A DNA stretch of 64,000 nt, taken from the NCBI GenBank assembly GCA_965268675.1, contig OZ254179.1, positions 434,001-498,000 of the forward strand. The letters are read 5' to 3'. The stretch is from AAA044-D11 sp009705075. Lineage in GTDB: Bacteria > Actinomycetota > Actinomycetes > Nanopelagicales > Nanopelagicaceae. The notes under the pieces are model-generated. The model worked only from the letters and a program-made list of their open reading frames with translations. It did no database searches and was not told the origin of the DNA. The position numbers were made by a program, and so were the translations under genes. Shown here piece by piece: positions 44,556 through 52,291 of this stretch (the first letter of the stretch is position 1; every line of letters starts with the position of its first letter).

Positions 44556-45098
44556 ATGGAATTGATCAACGCCCTAAGTACCCTCGTAATAGCCATTGCA
44601 ACAATTGTGGCAACCAGAGCAACATGGACAATGGCTGGGATTGAGAGAAATCGGGATATCGCCTCAAATGGCATTTTCGCCTGGGTGACCCCAGATCAGT
44701 TCTATATTCATAACGGAACGACAGGGGCAGGAAGCAGATGGCTCACTCTTAATGCAAAAAGTGTTTCATCCTTACCTGTCTATGATGTGAATATTGAGGT
44801 TCTTTTAGATCGTGAAGTTAAATCCTTCTCAAGTCTTACCAAAGGGGAAGTGGTTTATTCTCAGCGATTTCCAGTTTTGTTTGAAAAAGAGAAAGAAATG
44901 ACACCGCATTCAATAAAAATTGAAGAGATTCGGAACTCTGAACTAAAGAACTTCCTGAGCACGCCAAATAATGAAATGAAATACAAAGAAGTCTATGAAG
45001 ATCTTGCAGTCAATATGAGAGCAAGGATTACTTTTAAAGATGTAAATGGAAACTGTTGGCTAAGAAACGAGAAAGGCAAATTGAAGAAGTCTCGTTAA
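44556..45098 (+). CDS. One-helix membrane protein of unknown function
   Basis: A 180-residue protein. One N-terminal membrane helix (about residues 4-28, LSTLVIAIATIVATRATWTM) is followed by a soluble domain of about 150 residues with alternating strands and Lys/Glu-rich helices. Charges after the helix (GIERNRD) place the domain in the cytoplasm. ATG with AAGGAAAAG. Proteins with this N-terminal anchor plus unknown cytosolic domain are common in islands, often as effectors or accessory factors, but I do not recognise this one. Confidence 0.65.
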   Translation: MELINALSTLVIAIATIVATRATWTMAGIERNRDIASNGIFAWVTPDQFYIHNGTTGAGSRWLTLNAKSVSSLPVYDVNIEVLLDREVKSFSSLTKGEVVYSQRFPVLFEKEKEMTPHSIKIEEIRNSELKNFLSTPNNEMKYKEVYEDLAVNMRARITFKDVNGNCWLRNEKGKLKKSR

Positions 45099-45130
45099 TT
45101 AAATTACACACGCTTCATGTAATTTAAATA

Positions 45131-45688
45131 TTAGTTTGGTTCATTCAGGTTAATATCAGAAGTCATGACTACCTCTGCAAATTCTCCATTTAAATTCGTG
45201 GCAGTCATTTGATACACATCTTCCGCTTTCACTACATTTCCCTTGAGATCCGTAAAATCAAAAGTTCTTGTAGCATCCAAAACAAATTTAACCTGGTATC
45301 CCATGTTCCCAGCCATGCGAGCAGTAGTCTCGCAACAGTGATTAGTAGTAATCCCACAAATGACTAATTCGCTGTAAGCATTCTCTTTCAGCCAATTGTC
45401 TAAAGAAGGCGTTCCGTAAAAAGCAGAATTCACACTTTTGGTAATTAGAAGGTCGTGTTTTCCTCCCACGCCATCTTGAAATTCATTTCCTTCTTGCCCT
45501 GCACGAAGCGGGGAATTAGCAGATAAAGAATCGTGTCTGACCAGAACTATTGGGTGATCCGATTCTCGCCACATAGTGAGCAATGTCTTGATATTTGATT
45601 CACATTGTGGATTATTTGAATTTCCCCAAGATGAATCCAAAAAGCCCTTCTGGGCATCAATAACGACTAAGACTGGTTTGTTGCTCAT
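45131..45688 (-). CDS. Isochorismatase-family cysteine hydrolase
   Basis: A 185-residue enzyme of the isochorismatase/nicotinamidase fold with a complete triad: D11 in VVIDAQKGF, K84 in LITKSVNSAFYGT and C118 in GITTNHCCETTARMAG. The pattern fits amide hydrolases acting on small molecules (isochorismate, nicotinamide, N-carbamoyl compounds); the substrate is unknown. ATG 45688 is chosen because it begins right before the first strand; the longer frame upstream is not homologous. It is the last gene inside the element, read toward the membrane-protein gene, with 166 bases to attR. Confidence 0.85.
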   Translation of the reverse strand: MSNKPVLVVIDAQKGFLDSSWGNSNNPQCESNIKTLLTMWRESDHPIVLVRHDSLSANSPLRAGQEGNEFQDGVGGKHDLLITKSVNSAFYGTPSLDNWLKENAYSELVICGITTNHCCETTARMAGNMGYQVKFVLDATRTFDFTDLKGNVVKAEDVYQMTATNLNGEFAEVVMTSDINLNEPN

Positions 45689-45854
45689 GCTTAAAGATAA
45701 CGAAACCTTGTCCTTACCCGCAGGTAATTTCTTAGGTAGAACCTTGATAAGCCAAATATTGGATTTGTCTGCCACACCCTCTAATATGGGAGGTGATTCA
45801 AGTACAAGAAGGTATCGCCTGTAGGTTGCGAGAGAGTCATTCAAAAAGGAATGA

Positions 45855-45873
45855 CGAAACCCTCACCGCCCAC
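45855..45873 (+). repeat. attR core, displaced 3' end of the original tRNA-Val
   Basis: Exact copy of the 19-base core at 40112-40130, continuing CACCAGG. Thus the discriminator A is followed by CCA here, implying the uninterrupted tRNA gene encoded its CCA end and that integration moved this end 5.7 kb away. No tRNA body precedes this copy. Confidence 0.85.
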
Positions 45874-45922
45874 CAGGATTAAATCTGGAACTTGGCAAAA
45901 ATAAAATTGCTAGCCTTAGAAA

Positions 45923-46408
45923 ATGCAAGCCTACAAAATAAGAGAAATTAATGGAGCGGATGCTTCGTGGATTTATGAGGCCTGCCAAGATGAACAGATT
46001 CAATTCTGGACAACAGTTCCAAGGCCCTACTTAATAGAACATGCTCACTCATTTGTTAGAGGAGAGTTTCCTGAATACAAGATCTGGGCAATTGAAGATG
46101 AGAAAAGAAAGCCAGTTGGCATTATCTCTATCCACGAAATTGATGAATCAGGCGCAGCGAGCCTTGGCTATTTCGTCGCTAAGTGGGGAAGAGGACGAGG
46201 AGCCGGCAAGAGTGCAATCGAGTTAGTTGAGCAATATGCCAAAACTGATTCGAAAATTAAATCCCTAGCGGCGTGTATTAGTGATTTAAATGCACACTCT
46301 CAAAGAATTGCCGAAGCGGCAGGATTAATTAGATCTGAAATTGCAAGTCGGACTTGTCCAGCGGGAGAGACCCAGACAACCGCTTCTATTTATCGAAAGG
46401 CTTTATAA
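45923..46408 (+). CDS. GNAT-family N-acetyltransferase
   Basis: A 161-residue acetyltransferase outside the element. IWAIEDEKRKPVGIISI and LGYFVAKWGRGRGAGKSAIE (motif A, R-G-R-G-A-G) are followed by AACISDLNAHSQRIAEAAGL, the RimJ/RimL-like end. TAGCCT ends 6 bases before the ATG, suggesting a leaderless mRNA. It converges on another GNAT with a 23-base overlap. The acceptor is unknown. Confidence 0.85.
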   Translation: MQAYKIREINGADASWIYEACQDEQIQFWTTVPRPYLIEHAHSFVRGEFPEYKIWAIEDEKRKPVGIISIHEIDESGAASLGYFVAKWGRGRGAGKSAIELVEQYAKTDSKIKSLAACISDLNAHSQRIAEAAGLIRSEIASRTCPAGETQTTASIYRKAL

Positions 46409-46922
46409 AATCCGAAACTGACATTTCAAAGATAAGTTCTAGCCCATCTTCTGGGTCCATCTGCTCGCCAATTTTTGTAAATCCCATTTTATTTATTATA
46501 TGAATAGATGGTCCGTTTTCAGGTGAAACGGTATATCGCAGGACCTTTACATCAGTTCGCTTGCAAATCATCTCCCACATTCCAAGAAGTAATTCTTTGC
46601 CAAATCCTTGATTCTGTTTTTCTGGAACGATTCCAAAGCCAATTTCGATCATGCCGACCTCGTTTGGAAAATCATGGAAACCGGCAGACCCAATAATTTC
46701 ATTGTCGCTCTTGCTGATTGCAAGAACCAATCCAATTTCAGCAAAACTTGGTTCTCGTTTAACTCTAGGAATTCTATGAACTAACGGGCTTGGTCCGACA
46801 ATTAAATGCTTATAAGGATTGGTGAAGCCATCCCACTTAGGTTCGCGGCCAGCTTCAAAATCTGAATAGTCCGCTAAGGACAATGAATAACATCGCAAGC
46901 GGTTTGTTTCAAATAATTGCAT
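46386..46922 (-). CDS. GNAT-family N-acetyltransferase
   Basis: A 178-residue acetyltransferase with the RimJ-like start FETNRLRCYSLSLADYSDF, VGSAGFHDFP-type strand (IIGSAGFHDFP) and IGFGIVPEKQNQGFGKELLL (motif A Q-x-x-G-F-G), ending in SIHIINKMGFTKIGE. Third GNAT within 5 kb, but not close in sequence to the other two. Followed (in its direction) by an overlap with its convergent neighbour. Acceptor unknown. Confidence 0.85.
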   Translation of the reverse strand: MQLFETNRLRCYSLSLADYSDFEAGREPKWDGFTNPYKHLIVGPSPLVHRIPRVKREPSFAEIGLVLAISKSDNEIIGSAGFHDFPNEVGMIEIGFGIVPEKQNQGFGKELLLGMWEMICKRTDVKVLRYTVSPENGPSIHIINKMGFTKIGEQMDPEDGLELIFEMSVSDFIKPFDK

Positions 46923-46929
46923 AAATAGA

Positions 46930-47406
46930 TTATTTTCCTAAATACGCTTTTTCTAGCTCTGCTAAATTAATTTTATTCATTCCCAGCATTGCCTGTGTCG
47001 CACGTTGTGCACCTTGGCCATCACTTCCGCCCAGAAAGTTCATCATCATGGGTGAGATGACTTGCCAAGAAATTCCAAATTTATCTTTAAGCCAACCACA
47101 TTGTCCTTCTTGGCCACCATCTTTTGTTAGAACTTCCCAATATTTATCTATCTCGCTCTGATCTGCACAGGGAATTTGAAATGAGATGGCCTCGGAATGT
47201 GGAAATTGCGGACCACCATTTAGACCGATGAAGTTCTGTCCAAAGGCGCTGAAATTAACAACAACTTCTTCACCTTGCTTGTTTCCGGGCGTCTCTGTAG
47301 GTGCAACCCAATTATCTTGGATCGAACTATCGGGGAAGATACTCGCATAAAAATTCGCAGCTTCACGCGCGTTTCCATTAAACCAAAGACAGGTAGTTAG
47401 TTTCAT
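46930..47406 (-). CDS. VOC-superfamily protein, PhnB-like
   Basis: A 158-residue protein of the PhnB/3-demethylubiquinone-methyltransferase-like branch of the VOC fold: CLWFNGNAREAANFYASIFP, FSAFGQNFIGLNGGP, and CGWLKDKFGISWQVIS. These proteins are often metal-dependent but of uncertain reaction. A minus-strand TATCCT ends 7 bases before the ATG, so the mRNA may be leaderless. It probably belongs to the same accessory stretch as the two GNATs. Confidence 0.87.
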   Translation of the reverse strand: MKLTTCLWFNGNAREAANFYASIFPDSSIQDNWVAPTETPGNKQGEEVVVNFSAFGQNFIGLNGGPQFPHSEAISFQIPCADQSEIDKYWEVLTKDGGQEGQCGWLKDKFGISWQVISPMMMNFLGGSDGQGAQRATQAMLGMNKINLAELEKAYLGK

Positions 47407-47525
47407 GGTAGGAAGGATACTAAGAGGTTTGGATTTGTTCGTACTCTGGCTTTAGGATTAGCGCCAGTACGCAGGAATTTACAATTACATTATGTGGAAT
47501 ATACCTAGAAGGTGAGGGCGTGGCT

Positions 47526-48248
47526 ATGAAGGCTTCAGTTTCTGACCAGAATAATCTCATCGAATTGCAACGAATTGATTCTGCGATTATGCAGGCAACA
47601 CATAAATTAAAGGCTTTGCCAGAGCGTGAACAACTAACTGCAATTATTGCCAGACTTGCGGCGAGTGATGAGTTATTGAAAGTTGCTGAGGCAGAGTTGG
47701 CAGATGTAACAATCGATCTAAGGCGAAGTGAAGTCGACGTGGAATCTGTTGCTGATCGCATGGCGAAAGATGAATCAAGAATGTCGAGTGGAAGTGCCTC
47801 ACCTAAAGAGTTAGAACAGTTGCAGCACGAGATAGCAACGTTGGCAAAGCGTAAGGCTGAGCTCGAAGACGGCGAATTAGAAATTATGATGAGCGTTGAT
47901 GCGGCGAAGGAAAAGGTCGCAGTAATCAAGAGCGACGAAGAGGGCTTGAAGAAGTTAGAGCTCGAGATAAATATTCGACTTGAAAATGCTGTGACTGAAT
48001 TGGATCGTGAGATAGCGTTGAAGAAATCAGAGCGCACGTTGTTAGCACCAAAAATTGATGCTGCGCTTATTGAGTTATACGAGAAGATAAAGACAAATGG
48101 TGGAGTAGGAGCAGCGCTATTGATTGGTAATACTTGCGATGGCTGTCGCTTAGCGATTAATGCTGTCGAGATGGAGCGCATTAAGTCTTTGGAAGCCGAT
48201 GAATTATTGCGTTGCGAAGAATGCCGACGGATATTGGTGCGGATTTAA
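47526..48248 (+). CDS. Coiled-coil protein with C4 zinc ribbon (zf-RING_7/DUF164)
   Basis: A 240-residue protein with a long Glu/Lys/Leu-rich coiled coil (residues 5-190). A C-terminal zinc ribbon with CDGCRLAINAVE and LLRCEECRRILVR supplies four cysteines. The family is widespread, and a Helicobacter relative binds flagellar proteins; in actinobacteria it is next to the RNase H-phosphatase gene, as here (adjacent, no gap). Two starts are possible, GTG 47520 and ATG 47526; GAGGG seven bases before the ATG favours the latter. The role is unknown. Confidence 0.85.
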   Translation: MKASVSDQNNLIELQRIDSAIMQATHKLKALPEREQLTAIIARLAASDELLKVAEAELADVTIDLRRSEVDVESVADRMAKDESRMSSGSASPKELEQLQHEIATLAKRKAELEDGELEIMMSVDAAKEKVAVIKSDEEGLKKLELEINIRLENAVTELDREIALKKSERTLLAPKIDAALIELYEKIKTNGGVGAALLIGNTCDGCRLAINAVEMERIKSLEADELLRCEECRRILVRI

Positions 48249-49325
48249 ATGGCTCGTAATTTCATAATTTCTGCCGACGGTGGTTCACGTGGAAATCCTG
48301 GACCTGCTGCATATGGCGCGGTGGTTTCAGAAAATGGAAAAATTCTTCATGAACTTTTTGAAACAATTGGAATTGCAACAAATAATGTTGCCGAGTACAG
48401 CGGGTTACTTGCAGCCCTTCGAAAAGTAAATGAGATAGATCCGGCTGCAACTGTTGAGGCCCGGATGGATTCGAAGTTAGTTGTTGAACAGATGTCTGGT
48501 CGCTGGCAGATTAAACATCCAGATATGCGTGAGCTTGCGAAGTTAGCGCGTGGTGCGCATCCGCATGAGCTGGTTACATATAAATGGATTCCTCGCGATG
48601 AAAATTCACATGCGGACCGGTTGGCAAATAAGGCGCTAGATGGCGATGTAAGCACGAACGCGCCGCTGCAGAAGAACTTCTTAATTGAGCGGCTCGTCTC
48701 AGGTGAGAAACCAACTGTTATCTATTTAGTTAGACATGGTGAAACTATTTTGACTCCAGAGCGCAGATTTTCTGGGGGAGATGGATCGGATCCAGAGTTA
48801 AGTCCCGAGGGGGTTGCGCAAGCAGAAGCTGTTGCTAAAGAACTTGCAGCACGTAAGGCAGATTTGTTAATTGTTTCGCCAATGGTGAGAACCGTTCAAA
48901 CGGCAGAGCGTATTTCTGCAACAACAGGTTTGAAGATGGAGTTAGATGAAGCTTGGCGCGAAGGTGGCTTTGGGGAATGGGATGGCTTAAGCATCTCTGA
49001 AGTTAAAGATTTGTATCCAAATGAATGGCTTGCCTGGGTTTCGAGTGCTGCTGCACCGGCCGGAACAAGTGGTGAATCTTATGAAGATATTGCAGCGCGG
49101 GCGGATTTAGCGCTAACAAATTTAGCGCTGGAACATCCAGGGAAAACTATTATTGTCGTTACACACAATTATGTAATTAGATCACTCGTTACTTTGGTTT
49201 TAGGGGCTCCATTAGAAAGTGTTTACCATTTGGATATTTTGCCCTGCAGTATTACCACTGTGAATACATGGGGTTCCGATGGCCTTCGTGCGCTACGCGG
49301 AATGAGTGAGCGAAGCCACCTTTAA
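48249..49325 (+). CDS. Bifunctional RNase H / histidine phosphatase
   Basis: A 358-residue fusion. Residues 1-135 form RNase HI: SADGGSRGNPGPAAYGAVV, the Glu in NVAEYSGL, Asp in EARMDSKLVVEQ and DRLANKAL. Residues 155-355 form a phosphoglycerate-mutase-like phosphatase: YLVRHGETILTPERRFSGG (phosphohistidine), SPMVRTVQTAERI and VVTHNYVIRS. In Mycobacterium the homologue (Rv2228c) has RNase H and alpha-ribazole phosphatase (CobC-like) activity. This would join removal of RNA-DNA hybrids with a cobalamin step. Fits the cobO gene at 26 kb loosely. Starts directly on the preceding stop. Confidence 0.93.
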   Translation: MARNFIISADGGSRGNPGPAAYGAVVSENGKILHELFETIGIATNNVAEYSGLLAALRKVNEIDPAATVEARMDSKLVVEQMSGRWQIKHPDMRELAKLARGAHPHELVTYKWIPRDENSHADRLANKALDGDVSTNAPLQKNFLIERLVSGEKPTVIYLVRHGETILTPERRFSGGDGSDPELSPEGVAQAEAVAKELAARKADLLIVSPMVRTVQTAERISATTGLKMELDEAWREGGFGEWDGLSISEVKDLYPNEWLAWVSSAAAPAGTSGESYEDIAARADLALTNLALEHPGKTIIVVTHNYVIRSLVTLVLGAPLESVYHLDILPCSITTVNTWGSDGLRALRGMSERSHL

Positions 49326-49398
49326 TTGGGCCTTTTTCCAAAAATCACCCATTAGTAAATGCAATCACCTCGCAATAACCTTGTAATGAACGGAATCA

Positions 49399-50376
49399 AT
49401 GGTTACGGTTACCCGCATGCATCCAGGTAAAGCAGGGGATACCGGTCTAATTAGTCGGAGTCCCAGAGAACTCGCATGGCGCCGGTTTCGGGCAAATAGA
49501 ATTGCAATTCCTGCAGCGCTTGCCTCATTTTCAATTGCATTCATTGCAATCTTTGCGCCAGTTATTGCATGGATAGTTAATGTAAGTCCTACCGAGCGAG
49601 ATGCAAATGCAATTACGGCTCGTGGTGAAACAATTGGAAAACTAGGTGGAATGAGCTGGAATCATCCACTTGGTGTTGAACCTGGAATTGGTTACGACTT
49701 GCTCGCTCGCTTAATGTTTGGATCACGCATCTCATTTATGGTTGCGGTCATATCAACATTTGCAACAGTGGCTCTTGGCTTAATTATTGGAATTGTTTCT
49801 GGCTATTACCGAGGTCGCGTAGATGCAATCTTCGGCCGCTTTACAGATTTTCTACTTTCATTCCCATCATTTTTTATGATTATTGCGCTAAGCGTTCCGA
49901 TGATTCAACGTATTGAAAAATCGGGGATTGCTCGAGATAACGGCGCTCGAATTTTATATTTGATAATTATTCTCTCGTTCTTCGGCTGGCCATATTTTTC
50001 TAGAATAATTCGCTCCCAAGTTTTATCACTTCGCGAACGTGACTATGTGGTTGCCGCACGCGCTCTTGGTGCATCTAACCGGCGAATTATTTTTAGAGAG
50101 CTACTTCCAAATCTTTGGACTCCAGTAATCGTTTATGTTTCCTTAGCCCTGCCGGGCTACCTGGCCGCTGAGGCGGTCTTCTCCTACCTCGGAATTGGGG
50201 TCCAGCCCCCTTCTGCTACGTGGGGACTGATAATCGCAGACTCAACTAAGTACATTTTGAATGAGCCAACCTATTTCTTTGTCCCAGCAGTTTCGTTAAT
50301 CTTAGTGGTCCTATCTTTCAATTTATTGGGAGATGCGATTAGAGATGCACTCGATCCAAAGTCAGAGCAAAGCTAA
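49399..50376 (+). CDS. Oligopeptide-type ABC transporter permease (DppC/OppC)
   Basis: A 325-residue inner-membrane permease. It has an N-terminal cytoplasmic stretch with SPRELAWRRFRANR, then TM1, a large periplasmic loop (HPLGVEPGIGYDLLARLMFG is the family hallmark) and four further helices. The EAA-type coupling loop reads VVAARALGASNRRIIFRELL. First gene of a five-gene transporter in the unusual order C-A-B-D-F. Substrates of the family are peptides, nickel or short glycosides; with hut genes downstream, peptides or amino-acid derivatives are likely. Confidence 0.92.
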   Translation: MVTVTRMHPGKAGDTGLISRSPRELAWRRFRANRIAIPAALASFSIAFIAIFAPVIAWIVNVSPTERDANAITARGETIGKLGGMSWNHPLGVEPGIGYDLLARLMFGSRISFMVAVISTFATVALGLIIGIVSGYYRGRVDAIFGRFTDFLLSFPSFFMIIALSVPMIQRIEKSGIARDNGARILYLIIILSFFGWPYFSRIIRSQVLSLRERDYVVAARALGASNRRIIFRELLPNLWTPVIVYVSLALPGYLAAEAVFSYLGIGVQPPSATWGLIIADSTKYILNEPTYFFVPAVSLILVVLSFNLLGDAIRDALDPKSEQS

Positions 50377-50414
50377 AAGAGTAAGACAAACCTAAGCAAT
50401 AAAAAGGAGAAAGA

Positions 50415-52169
50415 ATGGCAAGAGTCAAAAAATCAACTAGCATCGCAATCGTTGCGGTTCTAGCACTTGCAGTTATTGCAGGTGGACTAGTGAAGATGAG
50501 CAGCGGTGGTTCATCAAAGGGTGGAACGATCACCTATTTGACTCACTCCGAAGCTTGGACGCACGCTGATCCAAACCGTAACTACACCGGACAACACATT
50601 GCGTGGTTTGGTTCATATCTACAACGCACACTTACAGCGTATGCACGCGCCGAAGGTTCTGCTGGTTCAGCTGTCGTAGCTGACCTTGCAACCGACACCG
50701 GTCGCGCATCAAATGGAAACAAGACTTGGGAATTCACACTTCGTGATGGTGTTTCATTCGAAGATGGTTCTGCAATAACTTGCGAAGACATTAAGTATGG
50801 AGTTTCTCGTACCTTCGCAACTGATGTAATTACCGATGGTCCTACATATGCAATTTCAATGTTGGATATTCCATCTGCAGAAGATGGGTCATCCGTTTAC
50901 AAGGGTCCATATGCAACTGAAGGAAATGACACAGCTGCATTTGACAAGGCAATTACATGTTCTGAAGACAACAAAACAATTACATTCAACTTGAAGCGCG
51001 CAGTCGGCGACTTCAACTACACAACTACTTATCTATCATTTGGACCAGTTCCAAAGGCTGCAGATAAGGGCGATGCTTACGATATGGCGCCAGTTTCTTC
51101 TGGTCCATACAAGATCGAGAAGTACAAGGCTAAGGATGAAATGGTTCTTGTCCGCAATACAAATTGGGATAAGAAGTCAGATCCAATCCGCAACGCTTAC
51201 CCAGATCGCGTAGTTGTACGCTTCGGTCTGGCTGAAGAAGTTCGCGATCAATTGGTTCTAAATGATTCCGAAAAGAACTCAATGTCACTCGATGCCGTTC
51301 TACCAACTAACTTGCCAACAGTCTTTGACGATGCTGGTAAGCCAAAGGCAGCATTTAAGGACCGCGCACTTAACGTTTACGATCCTTATGTAACTTATTC
51401 GGCTGTTAACGTTAAGAAGCTACCTTGCTTGGATATCCGTAAGGCCATTTACTACGCACGCGATTACGCTGGTTTGATTCAGCTTGGTGGCGGCGCAGCA
51501 TTTGGTGGAGACCCAGCAGATGGTGCAATCAAGCCACTTATGGGACTTGATTATGCAAAGGTAACTGGACTTGATGAATTCAAGCCTGAAGGAAATCCTG
51601 AAGCAGCAAAGAAATATATGGATGCAGCTAAGACAGCTTGTCCAGATGTTTATGCTAAAGCTACAGATCCAAAGCGTGGAATCTATTTCGACTTCGCAGA
51701 CACCGACACTAATAAGAAGGCTGCTGCAATCTGGATAGATTCAATGAAGAAGAATGCAGGCATCACAATGAAGTTCAACTACATTGAAGCCGGTTCTTAC
51801 TACGCAGTTGTTCTAGATCAGACCAAGCAGGGCGATCTTTCTCGCGCTGGTTGGGCACCTGACTGGGCAAATGCCTCAACAGTTATTCCTGAACTCTTCA
51901 CTGAAGCTGGTGGATTCCCAATGTCACAAAACTGGGGCGATCCTGCATACAAGGCATTTAAAGAAAAATCAGATGCTGCCTTGGCTGAACCAGATCGTAA
52001 GAAGCAAGGAAAGATGTGGGCTGAGCTCAATCAATATGTGATGGACCAAATGTGGATCATCCCTGGCGTATTCTCAAAGACACAAGAGATCTGGGGCTCC
52101 GGCCTCGGCGGTGTGTACTTCTGGGAGCCACAGGGTGCACCTTCATTCGGTGACATCTATATCAAGTAA
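50415..52169 (+). CDS. ABC transporter substrate-binding protein (SBP family 5)
   Basis: A 584-residue extracytoplasmic binding protein. Diagnostic parts are GKTWEFTLRDGVSFEDGSAI-like strand (residues 97-120), a SSGPYKIEKYKAKDEM segment and DLSRAGWAPDWANAS in the second lobe. The N-terminus has a hydrophobic helix (IAIVAVLALAVIAGGLVKM) but no lipobox cysteine, so it is probably anchored by an uncleaved signal or released, unlike most Gram-positive SBPs. AAGGAG before the ATG. A strong hairpin follows the stop. Confidence 0.93.
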   Translation: MARVKKSTSIAIVAVLALAVIAGGLVKMSSGGSSKGGTITYLTHSEAWTHADPNRNYTGQHIAWFGSYLQRTLTAYARAEGSAGSAVVADLATDTGRASNGNKTWEFTLRDGVSFEDGSAITCEDIKYGVSRTFATDVITDGPTYAISMLDIPSAEDGSSVYKGPYATEGNDTAAFDKAITCSEDNKTITFNLKRAVGDFNYTTTYLSFGPVPKAADKGDAYDMAPVSSGPYKIEKYKAKDEMVLVRNTNWDKKSDPIRNAYPDRVVVRFGLAEEVRDQLVLNDSEKNSMSLDAVLPTNLPTVFDDAGKPKAAFKDRALNVYDPYVTYSAVNVKKLPCLDIRKAIYYARDYAGLIQLGGGAAFGGDPADGAIKPLMGLDYAKVTGLDEFKPEGNPEAAKKYMDAAKTACPDVYAKATDPKRGIYFDFADTDTNKKAAAIWIDSMKKNAGITMKFNYIEAGSYYAVVLDQTKQGDLSRAGWAPDWANASTVIPELFTEAGGFPMSQNWGDPAYKAFKEKSDAALAEPDRKKQGKMWAELNQYVMDQMWIIPGVFSKTQEIWGSGLGGVYFWEPQGAPSFGDIYIK

Positions 52170-52180
52170 GTAGTTAATCG

Positions 52181-52222
52181 GAAGGTGGATGTGAGAGTGA
52201 ATAATCTCTCGCATCCACCTTC
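52181..52222 (+). other. Strong intercistronic hairpin after the SBP gene
   Basis: Positions 52181-52197 pair with 52206-52222: 17 pairs with one T.G, around the loop TGAATAAT. No T-run follows. It lies between the SBP gene and the second permease gene; such structures usually protect the upstream mRNA from 3' decay and reduce read-through, giving more SBP than membrane subunits. Confidence 0.75.
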
Positions 52223-52291
52223 TATGTAAAAACTGAATTTGAACGATACTTAGCGCAGCAATAATTAGTTAGAAGGGAGTGGGCCAAGTCT

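Larger units (their letters stand above)
40112..45873. mobile_element. Integrated element at tRNA-Val (about 5.7 kb)
   Basis: The region between tRNA-Val and a second copy of its last 19 bases holds a full tyrosine recombinase next to the tRNA, followed by genes unlike the backbone: zinc-module nuclease, GNAT, 56-residue protein, winged-helix protein, membrane protein, isochorismatase-type hydrolase. The backbone is dense, but here there are gaps of several hundred bases, and composition looks more AT-rich by eye. There are no capsid, terminase, conjugation or plasmid partition genes, so it is not a full prophage or ICE; a satellite or small genomic island is more likely. Excision ability is not shown. 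Confidence 0.85.

Noticed and set aside
45855..45873. Second tRNA gene at the right end of the element
   Set aside because: Only the 3' 19 bases of tRNA-Val are present; no D-arm or anticodon arm precedes them, so it is an attachment-site remnant.
40112..45873. Complete prophage or conjugative element
   Set aside because: No capsid, portal, terminase, lysis, relaxase or type IV secretion genes are visible in 5.7 kb.
47420..48181. Minus-strand frame of 253 codons opposite the zinc-ribbon gene
   Set aside because: Ser/Asn/Phe-rich antisense of a coiled-coil coding region; no start signal and no domain.
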